The notes under the pieces are model-generated. The model was not told the DNA's origin. It worked only from the letters and a program-made list of their open reading frames with translations, and made no database searches. A stretch of 64,000 nucleotides of DNA from Gavia stellata. Taxonomy: Eukaryota; Chordata; Aves; Gaviiformes; Gaviidae. Below are positions 51,927-64,000 of this stretch, piece by piece. The DNA lies in the NCBI RefSeq assembly GCF_030936135.1, contig NC_082618.1, forward strand, positions 7,413,034 through 7,477,033, written 5' to 3'. The position numbers and the translations under genes are program-made. How positions within the stretch are numbered: position 1 is the first letter of the stretch; the number at the start of each line of letters is the position of its first letter.

Positions 51927-52788
51927 GTATTTTCAAACAAAAACTTTATATTTCTTTTCCTCTGGGAGTAGGTAAGTTGTCCTGTTTCACAGAGAAATAC
52001 AGAGATATTCCCAGGAATTTTTGACTAAAATATCAAAAACATCAAGGTGGAATTACCCCAATACAACTCATTTCAGTCTGAGCAAATGTTTCAGTTTTAG
52101 TCAATATGGCAGAGACACAATTGCAGGTGTCATATTAATTTCAAAAATTGATTCTCCACAGTGCAGCCAGCAGATTTTTCAAAAGCACAACCTGATGCAT
52201 AACTGTGATCTGTGGAACAACTAGGTTCTGTTAATGTACTTTGAAAATAATTTATTTTAATTATGCCCCAAGATATTTTCACCAATCAGAAAGCTGATTC
52301 CTACTTAAACACTTTTAATTTAATCGTTTTACTCATGTAACTACGCAAACCACTGAAGTGCTTTTACATGTGCATTGCTTAGTTTATAATCATCAGAAAG
52401 CAAAGCTAGTTACATAACTTTGCACAAAACTGGAATTCAAATATTGATGGAAGACATCTGAAATGAAAAACATTTACCTTTTTGTGTGCTAATATAAACA
52501 TTTAAATAAAATAGACGATCACCCTCATTTCTAGGATCAATAATTTATTTAGTTTGAGTTTTTTACATTTCGCAATTTGTTACAGGAGAAGAAACACTTG
52601 CTAACGAAAGTCACATGTTTGTTAACCGTTTTCCGAGGTAATGGAAAAAGTTAAGCATATTCCCTAGTACGCACATTTATGACTAAGCTGCCAATATTAA
52701 ATAATTTTAAGCAAGTGTACTCCATATTTAATCCTTGTATAAATTAATTTTGGTACTCTCCTTCTCCTACAGGAAGACTAAATTGTAG

Positions 52789-55700
52789 CATCTAATTTTC
52801 TTTATCCTGAAGTCTCAATCTTTGCTCTCGCTACTTATCTATCTGCAAAGAAGTCAAACAGACTAGTTACTGAAGCCAAAGCCACAGAAGTGGATTTGGT
52901 GCCAAGGTTCCCTTTGCTCCTGGCAACCTACTCAGTTTCCTACTGTCCCAAAAGGAAACAAAAGACTCCCAGTTTTCTGAAAACCAGATTCTCTGCATGA
53001 CAGTGCATTGCATTGCCACTAAACGGGCCACAGTGGATGTTCTTACAGGAAACAAATCAGGTAACTAACAAGATACAAAGAATTATAAATGAACTTGGTG
53101 AAAATGTTTCTAACATTTCCCCAATGGTATATTAACTAGAATCCTACTTTCCTTCCACAAAAAATATATTTTTTTATAAATACATTTTAATACAGACAAT
53201 TCTGATTCTATGCAAAAAAGTCAATGTCACATTCAAACAGGTTTTCTCAGTGTAGCATTAAGACACAAGCAAACATCACAGGAGGCATTAACACAGTGAT
53301 TCTAGGGAGGCAGTTAACTACAGCTTGTGAACAGATACACAAACACAAAATTGCACCTGCTTAGTCAGACTGTCCTGTGATTTAGAAAACAACTGAGCTG
53401 CAACTCAAGGCCTAGAGTATCATGCTCTTCAAATATATTGCCATGTTTAGAAAATGATATGAAATGTCAGTGAGATTTTCTATCATCTGATTAATATTGA
53501 AACATTTGTATAAACTTAGGTAGTGCTTATGCTGGGGGTATAGAAAAGAACTGCTAACAAAAGCTACCAGCTATTTCAAACTCAAAACGCATCTACACTT
53601 ACCACAGCCTTAAAGCTCTTGGTTCCAATTAGCTGAAATTAACTCTTTTCCTCTCCTTGTCTGTCTCCCTCCTTTTTTCCCCAAAGATAACTTTTACCAC
53701 TGAAGTCCATGCACGTAGACCTGCCTAGCTTTTGTGCAATATATATGGTTCTACTTGCTCTCCCCTGTCCCCCCATGAGGGATAGCAATAATCTCTACAG
53801 TTTCATTCCTAACCACATCTAATTAAAATTGAGCTGTTAGCCGTATTTTTTTCAGGTTATGAATAATTAATAGAACATTTTAATAACACTTACTAAGTAC
53901 AAGAGTTGGATATTAGCATTTTCTTACCTTAAATAGTTCCCAAGTAATCTTTGCATGAGTAAGAGTTCCCTTTAATTTTTGTCATGATGATTGGAATTTA
54001 GTTTTTATGGGTCAACATGTAGCACTGTTTCTCAATATACTTTAATAGTACTTTTGCTCAAAAGTAAGGAATTTGGAACTTGGTAGCCTGCAATGCTTCA
54101 CGTGCAGACAGCCACCGCTTTGACACTCTACACAAGTTCTTGAAATGAAACTCAAATGGAGGACAGAGGTGGCAAACAGAGCTATCTTACTGACCTGCTC
54201 AAAAACAAGACATAGAGAGAGGTTATGAGCAAGAACGAAACCCCAAAACTTTGCTTTCAAACCTGAAGAGACTTCCTACATTAATTAAAAAAAAAAAAAA
54301 AAAGTTCTTCCAAGTCAGGGAAAGTGAATTATCTGGTTATTTCATAAATGTCACCACATAAAGGATACATTCACAGAAACAATTTTGGCTTTTGTCACTG
54401 ATCTGAGAACAAAGTTTCTAGAATTTAAACCATACTTATACTTTATGGGTTAATTTTAAAAATAGACTGTTCTCTTTCTGCCACTAAAGTCTGTGAATTG
54501 TTAGACCATGCAGCATGGCAGCTAACCACAAATGTATTACTGTTGCTTTTCTTTAAAAAACCTGAAGTTTAAAGGAATGCAAGACTGAGGAAGTGAAAGA
54601 ATGAGTTATAATTTCCTTGTCTCTCAGAAAAATTACGTCACTATTAACACTCACAGAGTTTTAGTTTCTTTTGCCAAGATTAATTCACTCTGTAAAGTAT
54701 ACATATAATCCTGTCTTATGACGGGAAACCACTAGTCATTATTAGCAGATAACCTTGGTTAGCTCTTAGATGTTTTCTTTCACTTTCAAAAAGTCAGATC
54801 GTAAATTTCCAGACTGGCTCGTTAAAACAGAGCTGTAGTGCTAATTAAAATGATTTTTACAATGAGACCAAAGAAAAAATACTAGAATTATTTTTCCAGA
54901 GTCAATATTTGGTGATTTTGTAGATGAACTTCCAAAGTAAACCCAATAATGATTAATATTAAAATACAAAATAATAACTAGTCAAGGAGACTAACAAATT
55001 CTTCTGTGAACAATACTGAAAGATTTGATTTTTCAACTGGTTTATAATAAGAATCAGCTGCCAATTTAAGGGAAAAAAATGTGGGTTTCATTTTATGACT
55101 GACCCGAGAGCTCTCACCTCCCTTTCAGATGAGAGCTGAAGTTGTTTGGTGCTGTACAAAGCGTGGTCTTTAACATTAAATTTCACACATAATTTTAATG
55201 CAAAACAAGGACAGAAGTGGCTTTAGAACAGCAGCTGCACCGTATAAGTTTTTGCAGAAACACTCTTCTAGTGCTGTTTATGTGCAACAATATGATGTCT
55301 CATGTCAACACTATACATTAGACTGCTGCATAAACAGGTAGAAAAGGAATGGAACCTCTTCCTTGGACAGTGATTCCCACATGTTTGTAGACATTGTGGA
55401 TGTAGATGACCTTAAAGAAATTCAAACAATCTGTTTCCAGGTGAAACTGGACGGGTGATAACTGTTGCAGTGGAATACAGAAAAAAGCACCTTCATTACA
55501 CCTCCCACAGAAGGTTTTGTTATTTGCCTTGGTTTTAGAATCAGAACTTGTTATTTGTAGCAAATTGTGGGGACTTTTAAAGGAAGTAAAATTCCTCAAA
55601 CTGAAAAGCTAAAGTTAAAATAGGTTGAAATTTATTTTATTGAAAATGTCCAATATTTGTTCCTGTTTTAAAGTATTCCTAATAATAGAAGACAACGAAT

Positions 55701-57104
55701 ATCTCCTATATGATTCACACTAAATTTTCTGTTAGTCTGAAATTATTACCCATAGAATCTGAATTATTAGGGCAGCTGGCAGAATTCAGGAGATCAGTAC
55801 CGGACAGTTCATCCTCTTATATTTAACCTCAAACCTACCGTAAAATGCAGAGTGTCAGAAAGTCTATTCAACAACATACTGCACTATTGGGAGCAAGGTA
55901 ACTTTCCCTAGGTCCTTTTCTCAAGGGACATGTCTACCATTAAGTTTTCATTGATTACAGTAATATTTTTATGGAATTACTTTTGTTTTTGAAGTCCAAA
56001 GTCTTAAAAGGAGGTAGCATAAAAAAGGAGCAGAACATAACTATTTCAGATCAGCAGACAATGATACGCTATACAGAGAGGATACTCAGTACCGTAACAC
56101 AAGACTGACAAGACTCTGCACCAAAGTACAGCTGCTCTGACCAAAATACACCCAGAGTATATTTCTGTCTGAAACATACATCTGTTTGAAATGTCTGACT
56201 GGCAGTTCTGGGCAAGCACCATTGCTAGAAGTCTTTTAAAAATCGTACGCACAGAAGTGATTATTATGAACAGCAGGTGAGAGTTGAAAGATGCCCCCAA
56301 AAAAACCTGTATAGGGTGTTAGTTATAAACACACACTCTCATCTGTCTTCAAATCAGTGTATTTTCTCCTTCACGAATTGGAACAAAATTCATAAATACT
56401 TAAACTTGCAAAACGTCACTGAATGTATCGATAGTTTAACAGCCCTGATGCAAAAAAAAAAAAAGGGAGGGGGAGGACCTAGACTTTTTGAAACTATTTT
56501 CACCTTTAGTAATTATTGTGCTATAAAACTTAGTGATCAGTAGCTCAAAGCACTGTACAAATAATGAGGAAATTCTTTGTAACTCTCAAATAGATAAGTC
56601 AGCTGTAGGGTAATTGTATGATTTAATACACTAGAAACAAAAAATAGTGATAAATACCAGTCTCTGTGATAATAATTACTACAAGATACTAGTTGTGTAA
56701 AATCAGTGAACTCTACGTACTTTCTTAGCTATCAATCTCAATAAAATATTCTGTTCTGTAACCTAAACTCAATGCATTTTCTTTAGAAAACTGAATCCTC
56801 TTTCAGAAGCAAGGAAAGCCAAGCCAAATACAAATGGTAACACATTTAATAGTCACCACAACCCCAATAAGAGCACAAAAACCTCCCTGTTCTTAGGCAG
56901 ATGGCTGCATTTGGAACCATTTGCAGTTCTGTTTGACTTAGGCTGTGACTAGAAAGATGTTCATCACGACTGGTAATGGTATTTTATAAAAATTATTACA
57001 ATAACACCTATTTGAGGCTAACATATAATGTTCCACTTAAACTCACAGAATTAGACATGGAGACATCAAGTATTTATAGAAATATCTACAAACTGCAACT
57101 GCCT
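52789..57104. other. Spacer between the unrecognised locus and UNC119
   Basis: No gene is recognised. A minus-strand frame of 93 codons at 55,318-55,599 has mixed composition (LQQLSPVQFHLETDCLNFF) but no splice or promoter context that I can support. A-run at 54,286-54,303. Confidence 0.45.
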
Positions 57105-57110
57105 TTTATT
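57105..57110 (-). terminator. Candidate UNC119 polyadenylation signal
   Basis: AATAAA on the minus strand (TTTATT on plus), the first I find below the UNC119 stop. It would give a 3' UTR of about 1.3 kb between 57,105 and 58,403. Confidence 0.35.
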
Positions 57111-58403
57111 TTTTTTTAAGTATCAGTGAAATGACCTTTAGAGTAAGGGTTTCATGACAACAGGCTACCCCACACAGCCTTCTCAGGTTTTGTTTTGCAT
57201 ACGCTAGTTTACCCTTCTGATGTTGCTACTTATTTGCACTTCTAAGAAGCACATGCTGAGAAACTTGGGCAAAATTGGTCTTAAATTTCTTACAGAGTCT
57301 GAAGAGAGAGCTTTTGCTAAATTTGTGCTGTGCCTTAAAGTCCTACATTATTAGACTTACTGTTTCACCTGTATTAATATCCAATGCCAAACATTTTTAA
57401 CAAAGCGAAAACACTGGCATGACATTCTTCAAATTCAGATACAAATGGAAAATTGGAAATTCCACGCTCTCCAACCGCCCTAGAGGAATGAAAGCGTTGC
57501 TCTAACAAGCAGTGCTGAAGCCCTTATCTTAGTATTGAGCAGAGATGAAAGAAAATAGACATGGAAAATGTATAGCATGAATAGGCTGAGCGTTAGCTAT
57601 GTAAAAATGTTAAATAAAGCTAAAATCCTTCAATGTTTCCTGATTATTCTGCAGTTTGCAAAAACTGGAATTAATGGAAATTATGGATGTTCATAGACCC
57701 TCAATGCTATTTTGCCTTCATCTGAAATGTAAAAGGACGGTACCCGATTAAAAACATCTCTGTCGTTGAACTACTGGTCTTCATTGCGAGTTTCAGTGTT
57801 TCCAAGACTAAACAGAATATTACATAGAAGAAACAAAACTAAAGGATGATATACTTATTTAGAGAACTAATCTAAAGACGAAACTTGCTTTTGTAAGATG
57901 TTATGCTCGACATTTTCAACTGGATGTACAAGTTAAATTGGGCATGCCTTTGAAGCATTCACAAAGAGAAAGAAATGAAAAAACCTCTGCATTTGCATCC
58001 ATCCACTCACGTGGTTTCTCAGATCATGTTCTTTGAGAAAGCAATCACGTCCTAAAAGATACTTGAGGGTAAGAACACAAATCCGCAGAATTAGGGCAAA
58101 ATCCCCCAGGTCCCACAAGGCCATTTTCAAAGCAGACACTTAAAAGAACTCAGGGAAGTGGTATCCAAAGATCATTTAGCATTGTAGAACCGTTTAAAGT
58201 TCTGAAGAACTGGGTCTGCGTCAAAGCTCAAAACAGATGAGACTGGCGAATTTAGTCATGAAACTCCTACTGTGGCAAAGAGTCCTTTGTTTGTGGATCC
58301 TTGTCCAGCCGACGCTGCAGGCAACTGGACTGAAGGTGTTGGTATCCCTGACGACTTCGATAGGAAAGGGAAGGCCAGCGCAGGCTGGCTGTCCGTCCTG
58401 TGC
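57111..58403 (-). other. UNC119: Probable UNC119 3' UTR
   Basis: Minus-strand sequence between the UNC119 stop and the first candidate poly-A signal. A 68-codon minus-strand open frame at 57,933-58,139 lies inside it and shows no recognisable domain. Confidence 0.4.
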
Positions 58404-58516
58404 TCAAGGTCCTCCACTGTATGAATAATCTGCCTTGTTGTGCATCACGAGCTTGTTGTCTACAAAGTAGAAACTGTCCGACTGTGTCTCATAGGGATGA
58501 AGGATCATCTCTCGAA
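58404..58516 (-). CDS. UNC119: UNC119 terminal coding exon
   Basis: The minus-strand acceptor is 'ttctccctgcag'. It encodes [20 protein letters not shown] through the conserved end SYSGGP and a TGA at 58,406-58,404. The first two bases complete an Ile codon from the previous exon. Confidence 0.96.
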
Positions 58517-61301
58517 CTGCAGGGAGAAAAAAAGAAAAAAGAATAATTAATCATGTTACACGGAAGCCCTACTGAGGCAACGCTCTGCACTGGCTTTCAG
58601 CTACATTTAATAGCATTGCTCAGCTAGCAGCAAACTCTCAAGTGAAAAACCAAAACGGGAACCTACCCAAACCATTCGCTGACAGTATCTTTTAAAGAAC
58701 TCAGACATAACCCAAATATGCTAAGGCACTACACAAAGTGTAAGTAAGTGCTCTATCCAACCTCAAAACAATAGCACACTAGAGTTTGGGGCTTCTGTTT
58801 TGTTTTGTTTTTTAAAAAAGTGATAAAATGGCGAACTCAAAAGAAATTTGTTCTGGTGTGACAATAATTAAGTAGCAGTGCATCACCGTATTTTCCACAG
58901 ACTGCAATATTAGCACTGACATACATGATTAGGGGTTGTAAAGAACATAAGGTCACACAGATTTAGTACTGATGCTACCGTGTCTTGGGAGAGAGGAGAG
59001 AAAATTAAAACTAAAACCTCTCAAGCTATCAATACAGCACATCAAACAGGACATAACATTTAAGTCACCCATTTATTGGACATCTTTTTAATCCTAGTTT
59101 TTGGTTGGTTTATGACACAGTTATCTTTTTTCTCCCTGACACTGAAGCTTCCCTTTTACGAATTGAAAAAAAAAAGCAACTGTCTGGTGGTGACAAGATA
59201 CATGCTACTAGAAAACGAAATCTGTATTAACACAGATGCAAAACTACCTGGGAGTAATTCTACCCTACCCACGTTCTACAGACAGCTTTTAAGAAAGGAC
59301 TTCCTCGAAACACCTTAGATATTAACATCACTGTGTGGTAACCCAGAAACTGAAGACAGCTTACTGAGATCCTCCGAGAGCTGTGGGAATTCGTAGATGT
59401 GCTCACAAGTATTTTTACTGCTGGGGATGCAGAACCCAAATTCAAAATCAAAACTCTTAAGCAACTGATCCCGGAAGTAGTGCCTCTCAATCATGCGGAA
59501 GTTGTTAATGGGTTTGTCCCCTACTGTGAATTCCACCCTGAAAAAGAAGTAGTAGTTAGTAGTAAGTTACTAGTAATCGTCTCGTTATTAGTAATCACGA
59601 CTAACCTTTACTAAAGAAACAATACACTCTGTCACCTGTATTACAGTAGCAATACCTTTGTCCTAAAGCTTTACAGATACTTTAGGCATCACATTTTGGT
59701 GCGGTTTATTGATGGATGCAAGCAGTACTACCAGACACGTCAAAGATCATTCCGGTACATAAAGCGTCAAACATCACTTCACCATTTCACATGCATCTAT
59801 GAATTAACGTTTTTTGGGGAATGCAATGTGGAAGGCTGCAGACACATCCTCCGAAGCTGGCCTCTGACAAACAAACTATAATGCACAGAAAAGAGTTGGA
59901 ATATCTGGGTAGTCCGTCCACCTTATTTTGCCCCTTTTAGCATTAATCTCTTCAATGCCATGCCTATTCCTGAAGTGAATAAACAAGCTAAAGGGATGGA
60001 GAAAGCAAGGCATCCAGCAAAGATGTTTGGAGATCCTCATAATAACAAAAGATCCCTATTAAATCAACTTCTTGACAGGATCAACAAGCAAGAGCCACTT
60101 TTTATAATATTTCAGGTGTTTCCTGTACTAGAAACAGCAGCACAGCTGCAATTACTTACGTGGCTCCCACTTGCCGAAGTCTAAGAAAAGCTGGGGTAAA
60201 CTGATAGCGTACAAACCGTCCAGCATTGGGGTCAATGTCCTTCTTGTCATTGCGTTCACGTTCTGGAAAAGCGCAAAGTAAAGCTCCGTCACAGTCGTCT
60301 GAGAAACAGAAACCCAGTGAAAATACTTGCAATCATAAGTTATTGAGTCATATAAGCCAGGAAACTATTCTGAGAAAGCCTGATGATGTCCTTACTCTCT
60401 TCCTATCCTCTCTAAGGCATCCACCACTGATCACTCTGAGACAGAGTATTGAAAGATGGCCCTTTGGTTTATTATACTTCTTAACTTCTGACGTGACTTA
60501 CTGCTCCTACCTCTGACTCAGGATTGCAGTGTGACTCTGAACAAGCCATTTCACCTCAGCCTGTCTGGTTTGCACTCTCTAAGCTACAGAAAACTTCCTC
60601 TCACCTGCAGGGAGATGGGGAAGATTTAAAAGAGTGCTTGATCAGGAAAAGAACAGTTGCCCTGGGTTTTTATTACCACTGGCAACAGGTAACACTTTGG
60701 TGGTTACAAGCTAACACCTAAAATTATGAATTTAAAAAAAAAAAAACAAACAGATTTTCAGTTTGTCTAATTTGCACAATTGACAAAGCTTCTCCCTTTT
60801 GGAAATACCATTTTCCTGACTCCTGAATGGAAGACGTTAGACTAACAGTTAAACTATGCACAGGGGGACTCTAGCTGATGAACAGCCAAGAAACGAACAC
60901 ACGGTGACCTCCTCCTCCTCTGCTTCTGTTTACAACATCCATCTGTCCTTTCTCATCACAGATGGCAATCATAAGAATACCCCAGCAACAAGTTCTGTTC
61001 ACTGTGTTGGTACAGAGGGACACCTGAATAGTATTTCTGCTGCAAGCTGGGACTCTAGCTCTCTTGCAGTTGAGAGTATCTCCTATTTTTGGGAAATGTA
61101 TTGAGAAAAAGGAGTGGGAAAAGGCAAAAGGAATCAGACATCACCACTTCCTTGTTTGTGAAAAGAGTATTTTGTGTGTGCACTCACCTGAAGCTGCTGG
61201 TTTAGTGATTTCAAACAAGACTGTGCCAGATTCCATGTCTCGGATTTTGAACCTGGTGAAGTCTATCTTGTAAACATTTTCCTCTGGAGTGCACAAATAA
61301 T
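58404..61301 (-). CDS. UNC119: UNC119 lipid-binding chaperone, exons 2-5 (5'-partial)
   Basis: UNC119 solubilises N-myristoylated cargo such as transducin alpha and NPHP3 by holding the acyl chain in an immunoglobulin-like beta-sandwich, and it feeds photoreceptor and ciliary traffic. The minus-strand join is 61301-61188, 60262-60160, 59537-59365, 58516-58404, 503 nt. It encodes the final 167 codons or so of the roughly 240-residue family protein. The body is near-identical to vertebrate UNC119: [70 protein letters not shown], and the C-terminus [12 protein letters not shown]. All three internal introns are GT-AG with matching phase. The first exon (acidic, low-complexity N-terminus ending before Asp-Tyr-Leu-Cys) is not found and probably lies past 64,000. 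The paralogue UNC119B is less likely, given linkage to FOXN1 and the C-terminal sequence. Confidence 0.95.
59365..59537 (-). CDS. UNC119: UNC119 exon 4
   Basis: It encodes [20 protein letters not shown], then [20 protein letters not shown] and [17 protein letters not shown]. This is the core of the beta-sandwich that lines the lipid pocket. The acceptor is 'cttctttttcag' and the donor 'ctca|gtaagc'. It begins with one base finishing Thr and ends with one base starting Ile. Confidence 0.97.
60160..60262 (-). CDS. UNC119: UNC119 exon 3
   Basis: It encodes the end of the variable loop ([10 protein letters not shown]) and the invariant [24 protein letters not shown]. The acceptor is 'gcgcttttccag' and the donor 'ccac|gtaagt'. 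The loop residues differ from human (ERLPINRRDL), as expected for the least conserved internal segment. Confidence 0.95.
61188..61301 (-). CDS. UNC119: UNC119 exon 2 (first exon present in the window)
   Basis: It encodes [20 protein letters not shown], then [17 protein letters not shown]. The acceptor is 'ctttcctctgcag' and the donor 'tcag|gtgagtg'. The first two bases complete an Asp codon whose first base must come from exon 1. Confidence 0.95.
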
Positions 61302-64000
61302 CTGCAGAGGAAAGCAAATTTAAATGAAGGCTGCCCAGAATTACCAGGTATTTCTGGCTATTCTCTGGAGGTCACAACCAGCAGTGAGAGCAGCCCAAAT
61401 GCATCTCCACTACTACCCTGGTTTTAATCCAAAACTGACGTCGATGAAGACAGTCCCAGTTCTGAATGCTCACACTGCCCTGCTTGGACTGGACAGGGAA
61501 AAGGCTGCTCTCCCCCAGCACTCGGAGGTCATCACCTTTTTTTCCAACCCTGTGCCAGCATCTTCTGCATCCATTTCCCCTCAGGGTATTGAGGGTAGTC
61601 AGCACCTCCACCAAATCCCAGCCTTTTCAGTGTAAGAGGCTTTGCCTGTTTTAAAAACTGCCCCACTGCAGAATGCAAGTGCTAAGCAGCTTTGTGAGCA
61701 CTAAGCCGACTGCACTTAACTGGAACAGGAGTGTCCTCCCTTGTGCCACCTCCCCTATCTCCAGCCCTCCGCAGACAAAGGATGGCCTCTTCTCTCCACC
61801 GATGCTTGTCCCATGCAAGGACCTTTTATCGTCAGCATGATATCGTCAGCAGAAAATGCTGTTGAAGCCTTTCCCTGTGTTAGGAAAAGTTTCCGGGAAC
61901 AGAGCCCTTCCCTGCTTCCACCAGAGTTGGTATCTTTGGGAGAAAGTCATTGTTTCTGGCTCCAGCCTTGCTGTGCCCAGAGACAGCTTCCTGGCCTGGG
62001 TATCAGCCTCCTCTCTTTGGAGAGAGCAGTGGTGCTTCCTTTTCACCGCACACATAAGCACAGACTGAAAGAAGCTCCAATAACTTCCTTTATCCTGACA
62101 AATCCAAATAAATGTTGTATGTATGCAAGCCAGGTTAGCTTTTGAACAACCGTGCATCTGCATGTTGTAGGAGACTTGTTTTGGAGGTTCTAAGGTGAAA
62201 GTAATACTTTAACATTCTAATTCTAAGCCCTTTCTCAGCTACTAATTCCTGGTCTTAGTCCGAGTTAATCACTTATTTCTGTCTGCTTTCCTGTTTCTAA
62301 AATTCAAATACAGCCATCCACCTAAGGCTTATTCATCGACTATATGAAAACAAGTTACAGCATACTCAGAGATCATACCTGCCCATTACCACCCCTACTT
62401 CAGCGCCGGTATAACAAATCGGGTACCTACGTTATGGTTGGGTGTTATGGTTCACGGGCAGTGGTTAGCACATCCCATAGATAAGGAGTTAATAGAAGAT
62501 CCCAAATGCCACGCATTGCAACTACCAGACAGCAAGGCCCTCATGCTGGGATCTGTAATTACGGAAATCAGGTCCCTCCGTAGTGAGAGACAAAGCTAGC
62601 TGTAGTCAGCACAAGAAAGAAGATTGCTCCCAGGCGCCGCTGAGCACGAACTGCGCATCTAGCACCTGTACTGCCCTAGCAGCCTTTCATTCTTTGCAAA
62701 TCTCCTTCACTTGGACAACTGTCTGAGTGCTCACCGGTACAAGGAACAGAGATGTCAAACGTACTCTCCGGATGATTTTACTGCTCTCCATCATCACCAC
62801 CAGACAGTGAATGCTCAAAGGAATGGGCTTTAAGAGAAAGGACTGTGTTCGAAGCATCTCTGGCATTTGTCAGGGAGGTTTCCCTTTCCTATCAACACAG
62901 CACAAAGGAAAACTAACACCAGCACTCACGCTATCAGGAAGAACAAGATAAAAGCTCAACCTTTTTACTACCACAAGAAAATGCAAGCCTACTGTTAGAG
63001 GAAATAGCCTAAGAACTACACAAAATCTTCTGTCTTTAACAGTAGCCAAGGAGATGGGACAGAAATTTAAATCAACCCCTTGCCTTAAGCCCCAACGTTT
63101 AGCAAACCTCAGGTAGATACCCTGCAATTACACGATGATTTTAGGTTCTAACATGTCAGCCAGCCCAAATTCTTAACCTGTCCCACAACCTCCCCGCTCC
63201 AAGCAGCTGCATGCAAAACACAAATGGACAGGACCAGGCGCAGCTTCCCACAGTCCCGGCTTCGCCTCCCTCGGCCCATGGCCACACTCGGACCAGCTGC
63301 TCTCCACGAAGGCAAGGGGCTGTACCAGAATGGGCTGGCGGTCGCCTGGGAGCCCAGGACACCTTCCCTAGAGCACGCAGGCAAAGTCTGAAGCCGCGTT
63401 TGTCTGCAAGTTAATTATTAAGTGGTTTTCCTCCTGCAGAATTCCTGCCCATCCAGCACCATGGCAACAGCTTTATCCCCCTCCTTGGCAGTAGCGTTGC
63501 TGCAGTAACAGTGTCCATGACTCATCTGGAAGAGAGGAGAGCAAAGAAGAACCACCAAAAAGGAGGAAACCCCGGGCAGAATCCCCACCAGGCTCCTGCT
63601 CATTGATGCTTGCACCCCTGCACTATTTTTTCCAACTCTTTTTGCACTGAAAATATTTTAAAACTTTTTTTTTTTTTTTTAATAAATCAACATGCCAGTA
63701 TCTAACTGGATGACGTCTGGGAAGATTAGCTGCCAGTGTACTGCAAACAAGTGGTTTTTTCCTCCTCTGGCAGTGCCCAGTCTCCTAGCAGGAAAAAAGA
63801 CAGAGGTGTATATTCCTCTCAGTCTGTATTAAATTTCGTTGCTGCAATTCCTGTTCAAAAGAACAAAAAAAAAAAAAAAATCAATCAAAGTAGCCATGTG
63901 CTGTTTTTTTCCCCATACATAACAGAAGCCCGCAGCTACACTGGGAGGTCTTATTGGGAATGGGCTGCTTGCAGTCAGCAGATACTTCTGCTTAGCCGAG
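61302..64000 (-). other. UNC119 intron 1 (partial)
   Basis: No UNC119 first exon is recognised in these 2.7 kb, so this is best read as the 3' part of a long first intron. G+C is higher than in the left half of the window, which leaves long chance frames on both strands (for example 61,741-62,145). T- and A-runs lie at 63,667-63,680 and about 63,867-63,882. Confidence 0.55.

Larger units (their letters stand above)
48893..52788 (+). pseudogene. Unrecognised multi-exon gene or recent pseudogene behind the CpG island
   Basis: Six plus-strand segments with GT-AG borders and compatible phases can be joined: 48893-48919 (ATG, MSNELKTRQ), 51369-51388 (20-nt microexon, KFFNQS), 51479-51926, 52015-52126, 52586-52637 and 52773-52788 (ending KTKL and TAG). 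The total is 675 nt, 225 codons including the final stop. The frame has two internal stops: TAA at 51,636 and TGA at 51,699. The long segment is otherwise open for 149 codons and looks coding (SPFKNSKKIDL, EEPVRELMSEFEYICTADF). The region between donor gtaatt (51,552) and the AG at 51,719 could be a small intron that removes both stops, though its pyrimidine tract is poor. The first donor (gtgtgg) and the fourth (gtgtca) are weak. I do not recognise the protein. The segments were chosen for phase agreement, so that agreement is not independent proof. Confidence 0.35.

Noticed and set aside
61741-62145. 134-codon plus-strand frame opposite UNC119 intron 1
   Set aside because: The opposite strand is also open (61,846-62,163) and local G+C is raised. 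There is no recognisable domain and no promoter, so a chance frame is the simplest reading.

Overview
The window is vertebrate nuclear DNA, most likely from a bird. It is AT-rich and gene-sparse, with split genes, GT-AG introns and short CpG-rich promoter DNA. The recognisable repeats are few and old: decayed CR1 LINE fragments, one MIR-like CORE-SINE and A/T-rich low-complexity tracts. I saw no young transposon, viral insertion, rRNA, tRNA or CRISPR. The bird call is an inference from CR1 as the main repeat and from the low repeat load; a crocodilian or turtle is not excluded.

Layout: (1) 1-21,241 has no recognisable protein exon. It holds CR1 remnants and, near 1.0-1.3 kb, two donor-like sites that could end a noncoding 5' exon of FOXN1. 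(2) 21,242-42,658, plus strand, is the complete coding part of FOXN1, the forkhead factor of thymic epithelium and skin appendages. Eight coding exons join in frame to 652 residues, and all splice phases agree. (3) 42,659-48,480 is the FOXN1 3' UTR and spacer, with an unexplained open stretch at 46,761-47,016. (4) 48,480-48,880 is a CpG island with a GC box, an inverted CCAAT box and a CHR-like TTTGAA, an arrangement typical of cell-cycle gene promoters. Plus-strand splice-like segments downstream (48,893-52,788) can be joined into a frame of 225 codons, broken by two internal stops. I do not recognise the product, and it could be an undescribed gene or a recently decayed one. (5) 58,404-61,301, minus strand, holds the last four coding exons of UNC119. 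Its first exon is not seen and probably lies beyond 64,000.

FOXN1 and UNC119 converge tail to tail, as in mammals, and this linkage supports both identifications. They have no shared pathway: FOXN1 is a nuclear transcription factor, and UNC119 is a cytoplasmic chaperone for myristoylated proteins. The most interesting parts are the CpG island with the unidentified segments behind it, and a GC-richer block at 33,410-33,599 inside FOXN1 intron 5 that is open on both strands and flanked by good acceptors.
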